Source of the DNA: a virus
Direction: 5' to 3' (one strand)
IMG/VR virus record: IMGVR_UViG_3300006080_000302
Location: 1 to 44,060 of that record
DNA length: 44,060 nt
The notes beneath the pieces were generated by a model. That model was not told the DNA's origin. It saw only the letters and a list, made by a program, of their open reading frames with translations, and did no database searches. How positions within the stretch are numbered: position 1 is the first letter of the stretch; every line of letters starts with the position of its first letter. Positions 8,236 to 16,136 of this stretch are shown here, piece by piece. A program made the translations under genes and the position numbers.

Positions 8236-9263
8236 AGAATAAAAAGCACAGTAAAGGTACTCGTGATATTGATGCCTACGACCACAACCTGAAACATTAT
8301 TCCGGTGATGATATAAATCACTACACAGGTGAAAGTGTTTCGGATCTGGTACCTGATAAGATACCAGACAAAGTGGAGAATGATTACCTCAAAGCTGATG
8401 CTGACTATATATCTGATATGTATTCAGATGATCAATTAGATCTACACAGTGATACTGACAAGAACGTATATACTGTAGATGGTATCCCATCCAGATGGTA
8501 TCACAATAAACTAAGAAGTTCATACGAATTTGAAAGTTTTGGTACTCCTGATCCAATTGCTCGCAATATACAAATAACTAACCGATTTACAAATGATATG
8601 AGTGATATTATTAATTACGCATATGACTCAGACAAAACACACCTACAAACCATAGGAAATTATAGATCCAGAAATCATAGTAGACAAGACCATGATTTAC
8701 ATGATGGTGAAATGATGGATATACAGCGAGGAACATTAGGGCGTGGACATGACATTGATTGCATGATGAAAACAAATGTAGTTAAGGAAACACGTGATGA
8801 GAATGATAAGGTAATAATTAAACGATATACTGATATACCACAATTGGAATTAGTATATGCAATGTTTGATTGGCTTGAGATAGATGTCCATCAATCCAGA
8901 ATACATACCCAACTATTAGGACAAACTACACCATTTCACATAGACCAACAGGTACGCTACGCTCGCGCTGGTTGGCGTGATATATGGACCAATGCTGGTG
9001 CTGATAAAAATCCACTAAAACTTAGGCGCTTTTTAATAATGTTACAGGATTGGGATTACGGACATGTATGGCAATTTGGCAATTCTTATTATCAAGGATA
9101 TAGGAGCGGAAGCGCAGTTACTTATGATTGGTGTAATATGCCACACGGTGCGGCCAATTTCGGGTACACCCCAAGAGTAACATTACAAGTTACAGGGTTT
9201 ATATCTGATAAAACACAATGGCTAATTGACCATCCTGATTCTAATCGAGAAGTTGAATTATAA
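8232..9263 (+). CDS. Putative 2OG-Fe(II) dioxygenase with long polar N-terminus, 343 aa
   Basis: The C-terminal third carries H236-I-D238 (TPFHIDQQ), a strand RRFLIMLQDWDYG, the distal His H305 in CNMPHGAANF and R315 in YTPRVTLQVTG. This gives a complete 2-His-1-carboxylate site and a 2OG-binding Arg. The first 200 residues are strongly polar, Asp/His/Tyr-rich and without a recognised fold. The gene overlaps the DUF6356-like gene and converges on the SGNH hydrolase gene, ending immediately beside it. It is likely part of a modification island with the neighbouring radical SAM enzyme. The substrate is not known. Confidence 0.7.
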   Translation: MKNKKHSKGTRDIDAYDHNLKHYSGDDINHYTGESVSDLVPDKIPDKVENDYLKADADYISDMYSDDQLDLHSDTDKNVYTVDGIPSRWYHNKLRSSYEFESFGTPDPIARNIQITNRFTNDMSDIINYAYDSDKTHLQTIGNYRSRNHSRQDHDLHDGEMMDIQRGTLGRGHDIDCMMKTNVVKETRDENDKVIIKRYTDIPQLELVYAMFDWLEIDVHQSRIHTQLLGQTTPFHIDQQVRYARAGWRDIWTNAGADKNPLKLRRFLIMLQDWDYGHVWQFGNSYYQGYRSGSAVTYDWCNMPHGAANFGYTPRVTLQVTGFISDKTQWLIDHPDSNREVEL

Positions 9264-10307
9264 CTACCAAATCTTATACCAGGGTTTCTTCTTTTCTGTC
9301 TTTTCAATTATTTTAGTATGAGGAACAATCGTAGATTGTTCTGACACTTCCATGTCAACCTGTATAGAAGGGTCAATGGCAGACAAAATAAGATTAGTTA
9401 TATTTGTATGCGATTTTGGGCCGTAATGATGATTATCCCTAGCCAAATCAATCACTAGATCATCCGGTATGTTGATAATTTTCGTATTTTTAAATCTTTC
9501 CATATCAGCTAATACTGCCCCTAATGAATTTGATTTCCATAATCGCTGTTGTGAATTTATTAAAATTATAGGAATACCATAAAGATCCAAGGTCTTAAAA
9601 AACATATACATTATTTGTCGTCTGGCAAGGGTTGTACTTTTTTTGAAGCCGTACCTCATTTCTTTATCTGAAATTCTAAGATCATGCGACATCATAGTTT
9701 GTTCATCGTACTTCAACTTCTTCATTATCGCTTTAGAAAACCAATCTCCCATAGTTATTCCACGAGTGTCACTCACTATAACCATCTCAGGTTTCCATTT
9801 TTCTATTATATTCTCCATAGGCTCAAATAAATCAACAAGATCGTTCGCTGGAGACAGATTAATATGGTTTGCTCCTAACGATTCAGATAATTTCTGGGCA
9901 AATGAATCTTCGTATCGAATTCCAGTACCAAATACTAAGCTGCCACCTATAAATAGAATCTTTTTATCTGTCGATACTTGTTCAGGGTGAGGTCCTCTTA
10001 GTCCTAAATCATTATAATCATAAGAGATATCTATCTGTGAATAATCAACTGTCTGTCTCAGGCCTGCCTTCATTTTATTAACACCTGCGCCTATAGCATC
10101 GCTTCCAACTGGATGTATTATACCTTTATCCTTGCCTGAAATTAATTGTTGACTATTAGGGGTGTTTACTAGCGTCAAGATGTTATGGATTGCTGTTTTT
10201 GACGATATCCAACGTTCATCATTTTTATCATTCCACGAGGTGGTCGTGCGAGTAATATCATTATAGAGCATGTCGAACTCATCGTCAGTCCATGGGTTAT
10301 AGCCCAT
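9264..10307 (-). CDS. SGNH/GDSL-type hydrolase, 347 aa
   Basis: Residues about 105-135 show the typical entry to an SGNH fold: NDLGLRGPHPEQ, then KKILFIGGSLVFGTGI, where Ser of GGSLVFG is the nucleophile. A C-terminal block LARDNHHYGPKSH supplies the D-x-x-H dyad. Such enzymes are esterases or O-acetyl transfer/hydrolysis enzymes acting on glycans or lipids. The start overlaps the end of the radical SAM gene by 11 bases, so the two are co-translated. A role in surface-glycan editing or virion modification is inferred. Confidence 0.75.
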   Translation of the reverse strand: MGYNPWTDDEFDMLYNDITRTTTSWNDKNDERWISSKTAIHNILTLVNTPNSQQLISGKDKGIIHPVGSDAIGAGVNKMKAGLRQTVDYSQIDISYDYNDLGLRGPHPEQVSTDKKILFIGGSLVFGTGIRYEDSFAQKLSESLGANHINLSPANDLVDLFEPMENIIEKWKPEMVIVSDTRGITMGDWFSKAIMKKLKYDEQTMMSHDLRISDKEMRYGFKKSTTLARRQIMYMFFKTLDLYGIPIILINSQQRLWKSNSLGAVLADMERFKNTKIINIPDDLVIDLARDNHHYGPKSHTNITNLILSAIDPSIQVDMEVSEQSTIVPHTKIIEKTEKKKPWYKIW

Positions 10308-11508
10308 TATTTAACCAATCACTTAATACTGGATCAAACTCGGACAATTTTACAGTGCCATATTCGTCATAATAATTTGAAAGCTCTCGAACCTCTGATT
10401 TGTTTCCAGTATAAGGAGCAATTAATTCATGATATGTATGCTGGAACTGTTGTGAAAAATTATCATGTGATACACTACCAAACCATTCAATAATATCAGT
10501 CCTAAATTCCATTGGTAAGTCAGATAATGCTAAACCTTTACGGTTAATTACCGGGCGCATATTAATAGTAGTCCCAGGGAATTCAGTAGACAGCCAAATT
10601 ATTAATTTGTCTATAGTTCTAATTGATAAAGAACATATGGTTAAATCAAATTGATTTACGTTAAAGTATTTTACATACTGTCGTATCACTTCTACTTTAT
10701 CATCCCATACAGTGTTTTGTCGTATATATTCTTCAGCTTTACCAAATCCATCAATACTAATTGCCAACTTTAAGTTAGCATCTTTAAACTTGTGTACGGA
10801 TCGTTCAGTAAACCTTCGAGTAGCATTTGTATTAATATCAACACCACTTTTTGGTGAAGCATGTACTAGTTCTAATAATACCTCTTCAAAATTCTTTATA
10901 TAAAATGGCTCTCCACCAGCAATATAAATTCTTCGTAGGTTGCTATCAATACTACCTAATATATTATCCCAACTCTGATCATATTGTGACCAATCATTTC
11001 TATCTGGAGCATACTCTTCTTTAAGCCATGCTGTACGATTATCAGTATATCCGAAATAATCTTTCATTTGGTCTATTTTCTTATATATAGACGAACTATC
11101 ATTCGGACCACACATTATACATTCTAAATTACACGTACTTCCTATACGTAAATCAAGTCCACGAATAATAGTATCATCATAGGGAATATGTCGATGTTGT
11201 TTATCGCCACGTCTGGTTCGTCTTAGTCCTGCTAACTGTTTTTGTCGAAAACTTAGACCAGCATCAGTGCTATCTTCTACGTTATAACACTTATGACATC
11301 CTTTAACTTCACTCTTATCAGCGAATTGTTGGCGATAAGATATCATTTCGGGGGATTGCCATATATCTGAGAGTTTATGCTCTTTAATATTATAAGGTAT
11401 ATGATGTTCATGATTCTTACAACATAAATGTACGTGGCCGCTATTGCCGATATGTGGAAAGTTTGAAGAGTGCACACAGTAGCCACTCGCTACTAATTTT
11501 TTATCCAT
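10297..11508 (-). CDS. Radical SAM enzyme with N-terminal auxiliary cysteines, 403 aa
   Basis: The radical SAM [4Fe-4S] motif is CNLECIMC (126-133), with the SAM-binding GGEP at 198-201. Upstream lie extra cysteines at C11, C29, C30 and a CHKC pair (71-74), a twitch/SPASM-like auxiliary cluster placed before the core rather than after it. The same arrangement recurs in the HAD fusion at 31041-32831. The end overlaps the SGNH hydrolase start. Enzymes of this type modify peptides or sugars. The substrate is unknown. Confidence 0.85.
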   Translation of the reverse strand: MDKKLVASGYCVHSSNFPHIGNSGHVHLCCKNHEHHIPYNIKEHKLSDIWQSPEMISYRQQFADKSEVKGCHKCYNVEDSTDAGLSFRQKQLAGLRRTRRGDKQHRHIPYDDTIIRGLDLRIGSTCNLECIMCGPNDSSSIYKKIDQMKDYFGYTDNRTAWLKEEYAPDRNDWSQYDQSWDNILGSIDSNLRRIYIAGGEPFYIKNFEEVLLELVHASPKSGVDINTNATRRFTERSVHKFKDANLKLAISIDGFGKAEEYIRQNTVWDDKVEVIRQYVKYFNVNQFDLTICSLSIRTIDKLIIWLSTEFPGTTINMRPVINRKGLALSDLPMEFRTDIIEWFGSVSHDNFSQQFQHTYHELIAPYTGNKSEVRELSNYYDEYGTVKLSEFDPVLSDWLNNGL

Positions 11509-11537
11509 TTTTACTATTTTTCAAGAATATGTTAAAA

Positions 11538-12827
11538 CTATTTAACTAAATTTTTAAATGTTTTTGCTAATTTAACTATCGTTAACTCAGATGATTGTAA
11601 GCCTTTTTGTAGCAATGGTGGTCGTCCATCTTTGTCTACAATATTTCCAAACTTTTTAGCTTGTCGTTGTGTTTCGCCTGGCTTTACATCGGCAGTAGTA
11701 TTTTGTGCTGTTATGATACCAACTCCCTCAATTATCGGCGGGTACACATCTATTGGCGCCCATCCACCATCAATAAATTCACGCTCATTTTTAAATCCGT
11801 GATCTAAAATTGCTTGCTCCCATGGAGTTGGCACAAAATCTGAACCGTCTGGTAATGATTCGCCGTTTAGAAGCTTCATCATAACTAGTCGACGTCCCCA
11901 TAATTTCCATTCTTCCAGGTTTTTCTTAGTTGAATAATTATCAGTAGTATTATTCCATAGGTTGTTAGAAAATTCTGCGTTATGTTTCCTAAAATCCTTT
12001 AGACGCTCTCGCTCTAAGTAGTTACTTCCATACATCGGTAGTTCAAAGACAGGTGGCTGTCGGAGGGTCGGGGCTAAATCAGCCTTGTACGCCGGCTTCT
12101 CTTTTACCTCTGCCGGTCTTTTAGACTCTGGTGCATCTGGTTGGTTGAATTTGTGCCAAGCATATCCAACGCCGCCACCTGCGAGTGCTGCTTTAACGTA
12201 TTGTCCTACGCCGCCTATCAGACCCTCATCTACCCCTTCGCCCATTTCTTTTCTTAATGAATCTAATTGTTGTTTCATTAGTTTTTTGCGATCACGTAGT
12301 TGCTCGCCGGCTTTTCTGATGGGTTTGGTTGGTAACAATTTAGTTTTATCAAACTCTTGTTTCGTATCTTTATTATTATCAAACCAAGTAAATGGATTGT
12401 ACCATGCCTCTTTGAGTGATCTTTCAGAATCTACTTCTACAGATACACTGTTGTCTCGCATTTTTAAAAAGCCAATTCTGACTGTTTCTTTGCCAAACTT
12501 ATTAATTGCTTCCTCCGCCGATAGTGAGGTAAGTTTCCACTTTGATCCGTCACTATCTATATTTAGAATTTCATCAATAACCATCTGGAATTCTGTAGCA
12601 TTGGCAAATTCCCATCCTCGTCCTGGATCATTATTAAACCAATTTGGTATCTGATTTAAGGGAATTCGCTGTCCATCAATACTTGTTATTCCATGGATTA
12701 CATATTCTTTATCATCTTCTTTGACCACCTCTGGATTGTACTTGAATCCACGATATATCACATTTGATATTTTATTATTTGCTGGATTTAATGATGAAAA
12801 GTTTTCTTTTAATTCAGTTAGTCTCAT
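11538..12827 (-). CDS. Candidate head-internal protein, 429 aa
   Basis: The N-terminus MRLTELKENF fits a T4-type capsid-targeting leader (L-x-E before the likely cut). The middle has a basic coiled helix (about 170-200), a Gly-rich hydrophobic block (LIGGVGQYVKAALAGGGVG, about 205-225) and a Pro-rich linker. The C-terminal region includes a WGRRLVMMKLLNGE helix. The architecture resembles the proteins at 4054 and 5283. Tandem early and late promoters precede the gene. The exact role is unknown; a packaged or ejected protein is inferred. Confidence 0.6.
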   Translation of the reverse strand: MRLTELKENFSSLNPANNKISNVIYRGFKYNPEVVKEDDKEYVIHGITSIDGQRIPLNQIPNWFNNDPGRGWEFANATEFQMVIDEILNIDSDGSKWKLTSLSAEEAINKFGKETVRIGFLKMRDNSVSVEVDSERSLKEAWYNPFTWFDNNKDTKQEFDKTKLLPTKPIRKAGEQLRDRKKLMKQQLDSLRKEMGEGVDEGLIGGVGQYVKAALAGGGVGYAWHKFNQPDAPESKRPAEVKEKPAYKADLAPTLRQPPVFELPMYGSNYLERERLKDFRKHNAEFSNNLWNNTTDNYSTKKNLEEWKLWGRRLVMMKLLNGESLPDGSDFVPTPWEQAILDHGFKNEREFIDGGWAPIDVYPPIIEGVGIITAQNTTADVKPGETQRQAKKFGNIVDKDGRPPLLQKGLQSSELTIVKLAKTFKNLVK

Positions 12828-12856
12828 TACATTTACATTGGTGGTTTATACTAGAG

Positions 12857-12864
12857 TATTTATC
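12857..12864 (-). promoter_or_regulatory. Late promoter (GATAAATA)
   Basis: Minus-strand GATAAATAC lies 29 bases before the ATG at 12827. It sits just downstream of a sigma70-type promoter (12870-12898), so the gene may be transcribed both early and late. Confidence 0.55.
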
Positions 12865-12869
12865 TATAC

Positions 12870-12898
12870 ATTATACTATTAAATGTAGAAGAAGTCAA
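12870..12898 (-). promoter_or_regulatory. Sigma70-type early promoter
   Basis: TTGACT, 17 bases, TATAAT on the minus strand. It is one base from consensus in the -35 box and points to the gene starting at 12827. Confidence 0.7.
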
Positions 12899-12907
12899 GA
12901 TTTAATT

Positions 12908-13123
12908 CTACAGGATTCCGTCCCATAAATCATCCTCTGTTCCTGATACACTGTATCCGGCATCACAGGCATACATTCGCATGGCCTTGTCCATTACCTC
13001 GTCGTCAGACATCACACCCAAGTCTCCCAAATGCATAAGAGTCATGATAGCCTCTATGTAAACCATTTGATCTGTTGTGTGTAATTCGTCCCATTTAGTC
13101 ATGTCATGAATTTTTATATCCAT
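12908..13123 (-). CDS. Small acidic hypothetical protein, 71 aa
   Basis: An acidic helical protein rich in Met and Asp (MDIKIHDMTKWDEL, then LGVMSDDEVMDKAMRMY). The start at 13123 is chosen because CAGGG precedes it at a suitable distance. An in-frame ATG at 13138 has no such site. It overlaps the end of the upstream gene by 20 bases. No known family; the acidic, small character would fit a host-takeover protein, but nothing demonstrates that. Confidence 0.5.
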   Translation of the reverse strand: MDIKIHDMTKWDELHTTDQMVYIEAIMTLMHLGDLGVMSDDEVMDKAMRMYACDAGYSVSGTEDDLWDGIL

Positions 13124-13322
13124 TATACCCTGAAACATTTGGAAATAGTGTTATCTGTGATAGTCTCGCCATAATTAACTTATGTTTGGGTAATTTAAGT
13201 TCAATTGGTTGCTTGTTATTAATATACATTGCGAATTTTAGATCTTCACACAATGAAGCTTTCTTATTATATATTCTATCTGATCCTTTTAAGAAACCAC
13301 ATAGTCCTGAGTCGTGATACAT
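13104..13322 (-). CDS. Small basic hypothetical protein, 72 aa
   Basis: The ATG at 13322 is preceded by AAAGGAG at ideal spacing. The protein has two cysteines near the N-terminus and a Lys-rich middle (ELKLPKHKLIMARL). No family is recognised. The gene follows a roughly 95-base leader holding three small inverted repeats and a late promoter box (see 13323-13431), which is unusual in this tightly packed genome. Confidence 0.5.
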   Translation of the reverse strand: MYHDSGLCGFLKGSDRIYNKKASLCEDLKFAMYINNKQPIELKLPKHKLIMARLSQITLFPNVSGYNGYKNS

Positions 13323-13418
13323 ATTGTTCTCCTTTTAGAGTTAAAAGGACATCGTTGTCTTACCTTCGACGCCACCGTTAGCGTCTGTTTTATTTCATTT
13401 GGACCGCTGTTAGTCCAC
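13323..13418 (-). promoter_or_regulatory. Structured 5' leader with three small hairpins
   Basis: Between a late promoter box and the ribosome-binding site, the minus-strand transcript contains GGAC-TAACAGCG-GTCC, then GACGC-TAACGGTG-GCGTC, then a GACA/TGTC stem with a 4-base loop. The first two loops share TAAC-G-G. They may act in translational control or RNA processing. The stems are short and the function is inferred. Confidence 0.4.
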
Positions 13419-13423
13419 AATAC

Positions 13424-13431
13424 TATTTATT
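13424..13431 (-). promoter_or_regulatory. Late promoter (AATAAATA)
   Basis: The minus-strand box overlaps the last codons of the upstream gene and would start a transcript near 13418, giving a leader of about 95 bases before the ATG at 13322. Confidence 0.45.
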
Positions 13432-13738
13432 CTTCTTTGAAATAATCTAACAATAATCCGCGCATCTGCTGTAGATCATGCATTCTTTCACGAAGTGTGA
13501 ATTCTGATTGGACGCCAGCAGTTGCTAATTGTCTTGCGGTATCATTGTAGCACGCATCTAATGACTCAAGAGTTTGTCTTAGCTCGTCCCATGTGGGGCT
13601 ATACGGTGTTTCCCAATCACTAGGACACATGCTATCTGTGGTGTTATTGTGTTTACTATCGAAACACTTTTTAATATCTGACTTAGGCCTAAACTGAATT
13701 ATTTTATTATCGTGGTTGTCTGGTACGTCATTATTCAT
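13427..13738 (-). CDS. Hypothetical protein, 103 aa
   Basis: A soluble protein with an Asp/Asn-rich N-terminus (NNDVPDNHDNKIIQFRPKSD) and a C-terminal helix containing TLRERMHDLQQMRGLLLDYF. The DELRQTLESLD region suggests a helical bundle. It lies 3 bases downstream of the DUF6267-like gene, so it shares that operon and late timing. No function recognised. Confidence 0.6.
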   Translation of the reverse strand: MNNDVPDNHDNKIIQFRPKSDIKKCFDSKHNNTTDSMCPSDWETPYSPTWDELRQTLESLDACYNDTARQLATAGVQSEFTLRERMHDLQQMRGLLLDYFKEE

Positions 13739-13741
13739 TTA

Positions 13742-15367
13742 TTATCCAAATTGTGTGTTTGAGAAATTCGCCTTACTAAATTCTAATCTATCTACCAATT
13801 TAACAGCGTTGCCTATATGGTCAATTGCCACAAATCCTTCAGGTGCTGTTACTTTAAAACTACCGTCGCCTTGCTCGATAAAACTATCGATGCTTTGTGC
13901 GGTGTTAAACTTGTTAATGATTAATTTCTTTATTGCTTTGACTCTCAGATACAAACCATATATGTCTGAAAGTTGCTGTCTATTTGCTTCTACCCATTCC
14001 AAGCTAGATTTAAGGGTTTCTGCTCTTCGTTGTCCTGCTGGTCCTTCTCTCCCAGTTTTTAATTTTTGAATTGCAGTCTCTGTGTTGTTAAATAGACGCT
14101 GTGTAAAATCATCAACGAATTGTGAAGGATCATCAGTTAAGCTGCCTTGTCTAACATATTGATTAATATGTGCTTTTAACTGTACTACTAAATCTCTAAT
14201 AGGACCAGTAGATAATACTGAGAACGTTTCAGGCCTCAAGTCACCCATATACGCTTTCATGTCGTTTATGCCTTGTACCATTGCGCTACTCTCATCTGCT
14301 GTCATTAGCATCTTTCCACTAACATCTTTATATGTTGCATCATCAAAAAATACACTAGGTACTTGATTTAAGCCTGATACATCAACATCAAATCCAGCTG
14401 ACATATTGGCAATACTGTCGCCAGTATAATTTGTATGGAAAATAACTCCAATCTTGGCAGTTGATATACGTGTTGCTAACTCACTTCCTTCTGGAACAGC
14501 ATATGTTATTGTATTTGGTTTAAACACAATATGTGGTGTTCCATCAATATCTGCTGAACGTAGCATATCCTTAGTGAAAATAATATCACCCTGTATTACG
14601 CCTGTGATGTTCAGTTTTGCGAGTTCTACTAGTGCTACACGTAACTTATCACGTAATCCTGCTCTATCGCCCTCTTCCTTCATATCACCGTGATTTCTCA
14701 TTATATCATCTAATGACTTATTAAGCTTTGGGTTCTTTGTGAATACAGATTTAGTACCAACAAAGAATCTTCCATCTTCAGGATCAACACCAGCAATAAC
14801 AGCCGGTGCTCCATCCCACTTAACAGTTACATCAACAGCACTATTAGTATTACCATGAAGCATTTCATACAAACCTGCGAAGTAATTAATAATATTTTGT
14901 ACGCCAGGCAACCCGTTGTTTAGAATGTCGTCTTCTAAATGTTCTAAATGTGTATTTTTAGCTTCCCAAAGTAGATCCGTGTTTTCTACCGTATATTCAC
15001 GATCAGATGTTTTGAAATCTTTCTTACGCATTATAGTCTTAGCAATAAGATCTAATTCTTCATCCTCGTAATCTTGTGTTATGACAAATGGCAAATTGAT
15101 GTCAGTAGCCAAATCCTTCATTACTGCTTCATCGCCAATATTCATAGAGGCTATTTGTCTGCCCCATCGTTTCGCTTCTTGTTTAAATAATCTAACCAGT
15201 TCACTAGATGTAATTTGGTTGACATTTCTAGCGTCATTTACTCTATCTAAAAAATGCTTGGTGAATTCTACATCTATCCCTAACTTAGAAAATATACGAT
15301 CAACATATATTTCTAAATTGTTTAGATCACCTGCGGTTAATTGTTTGTCTACTTCTAATATTCTCAT
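13742..15367 (-). CDS. DUF6267-like protein with ligase-type KWDG motif, 541 aa
   Basis: The N-terminal domain (about 30-125) carries FTKHFLDRVND, AVMKDLATDINLPFV and IMRKKDF, a pattern common in T4-like marine phage proteins. The following domain resembles DUF6267 and contains VTVKWDGAPAV (181-190), identical in form to the K-x-D-G motif I of ATP-dependent ligases. ITGVIQGDIIF (about 254-264) sits where motif III would be, and HIVFKPN (about 279-285) may be motif IV/V-like. The leader MRILEVD has I-x-E and could be capsid-targeting. The late promoter lies 5 bases before the ATG. A nucleotidyltransferase activity is inferred only. Confidence 0.7.
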   Translation of the reverse strand: MRILEVDKQLTAGDLNNLEIYVDRIFSKLGIDVEFTKHFLDRVNDARNVNQITSSELVRLFKQEAKRWGRQIASMNIGDEAVMKDLATDINLPFVITQDYEDEELDLIAKTIMRKKDFKTSDREYTVENTDLLWEAKNTHLEHLEDDILNNGLPGVQNIINYFAGLYEMLHGNTNSAVDVTVKWDGAPAVIAGVDPEDGRFFVGTKSVFTKNPKLNKSLDDIMRNHGDMKEEGDRAGLRDKLRVALVELAKLNITGVIQGDIIFTKDMLRSADIDGTPHIVFKPNTITYAVPEGSELATRISTAKIGVIFHTNYTGDSIANMSAGFDVDVSGLNQVPSVFFDDATYKDVSGKMLMTADESSAMVQGINDMKAYMGDLRPETFSVLSTGPIRDLVVQLKAHINQYVRQGSLTDDPSQFVDDFTQRLFNNTETAIQKLKTGREGPAGQRRAETLKSSLEWVEANRQQLSDIYGLYLRVKAIKKLIINKFNTAQSIDSFIEQGDGSFKVTAPEGFVAIDHIGNAVKLVDRLEFSKANFSNTQFG

Positions 15368-15372
15368 ATCGC

Positions 15373-15380
15373 TATTTATT
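15373..15380 (-). promoter_or_regulatory. Late promoter, 5 bases before ATG
   Basis: Minus-strand AATAAATA, GCGAT, ATG. The transcript start predicted from T4 practice coincides with the start codon of the 541-aa gene, so this mRNA may be leaderless. Confidence 0.55.
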
Positions 15381-15547
15381 CAACTCTTATTATGTTTAAA
15401 ATAATGAACCTGTCGTTCACGTTCAACTGCTTTTTTGCGTGACTTGTACGGGCCGCCAAGTCTCTTGCGTTTGCCATTCTTGCCTTTACTTTTACTGTAA
15501 AGGACATACCCCTTGGGTGTTTTGCGGATGACTTCTTCTATTTTCAT
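15380..15547 (-). CDS. Small basic phage protein, 55 aa
   Basis: A short frame starting MKIEEVIRKTPKGYVLYS and continuing with KRKRLGGPYKSRKKAVERER and a final QVHYFKH. The GGPYKS...A..R...V.YFKH pattern is one I associate with small or C-terminal domains in T4-like aquatic phages. It is strongly basic and may bind DNA or sit in the head. Its stop overlaps the late promoter of the next gene by one base, and it starts 1 base after the upstream stop. Function unknown. Confidence 0.6.
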   Translation of the reverse strand: MKIEEVIRKTPKGYVLYSKSKGKNGKRKRLGGPYKSRKKAVERERQVHYFKHNKS

Positions 15548-15548
15548 A

Positions 15549-15722
15549 CTATATGCCTGATTCTAATTTAATAATCGACATTTCAGTATTTAATTGAGAA
15601 GTTGCGGCCTTTACGCCTGCGGCGTACCCACTATCATATAGTGCCTGATTCATAGAAAACGCAAAGAATGCCACAATAGTCATACTCATTAAAGCAAAAA
15701 ATATTTGGTAAAAGTTTTTCAT
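15549..15722 (-). CDS. Small single-pass membrane protein, 57 aa
   Basis: The start is supported by AGGAG nine bases before the ATG at 15722. Residues 4-23 form one hydrophobic helix (FYQIFFALMSMTIVAFFAFS), followed by a short polar tail (GYAAGVKAATSQLNTE). It lies at the end of the EF-hand/RyR/coiled-coil operon and could be an accessory membrane protein of the same function. No family recognised. Confidence 0.55.
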   Translation of the reverse strand: MKNFYQIFFALMSMTIVAFFAFSMNQALYDSGYAAGVKAATSQLNTEMSIIKLESGI

Positions 15723-15739
15723 GTTTTTATTCTCCTCAT

Positions 15740-16135
15740 TTAAAACGGCATCATGCTGCCAAACATTCCCGTAGGACTAAAGTTATTGTTTATCGATCCC
15801 ACACTTTGATTCATATAATATAATTGTGAGTTCATACTATTTACAGTCTTAGTCAAGTTTACAATTTCAGTTTTCATACCTTCAGCAATGCCTACACCCT
15901 CATACATTGACTGTTTCATATAATCCATATCCTGGTTAATACTTTCCATAGAATACGCAATTGTATTCATATTCATTCTAATCGATTGTAAATCTTTCTG
16001 TCCTGAAGTAAATGACTGGGACCAAGTCTCCATATGTGTGTTCACTACATAACCAGCGTATATAAACATTGAAGCTACTAGCAATTGTGCCGTCGTTTGC
16101 AACCACTGACATGTCTTTGATGTGCATGTTTGCAT
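15740..16135 (-). CDS. Membrane-anchored Met-rich coiled-coil protein, 131 aa
   Basis: A short Cys-containing N-terminus (CTSKTCQ) leads to one hydrophobic helix (about 15-32). A long heptad-patterned region rich in Met, Asn and Gln follows (about 45-115), with the repeated theme MNxxxxxM and LYYMNQSVGSINNNF. It ends in a Gly/Met/Phe tail (FSPTGMFGSMMPF). This suggests a trimeric or dimeric fibre projecting from the membrane. It follows the RyR-domain gene by one base and shares its late promoter. Function unknown; a lysis or envelope role is possible. Confidence 0.65.
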   Translation of the reverse strand: MQTCTSKTCQWLQTTAQLLVASMFIYAGYVVNTHMETWSQSFTSGQKDLQSIRMNMNTIAYSMESINQDMDYMKQSMYEGVGIAEGMKTEIVNLTKTVNSMNSQLYYMNQSVGSINNNFSPTGMFGSMMPF

Positions 16136-16136
16136 A

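Noticed and set aside
9122-9307. Minus-strand 61-codon frame across the end of the 2OG dioxygenase gene
   Set aside because: It is antisense to the conserved H305/R315 region and bridges two well-supported convergent genes.
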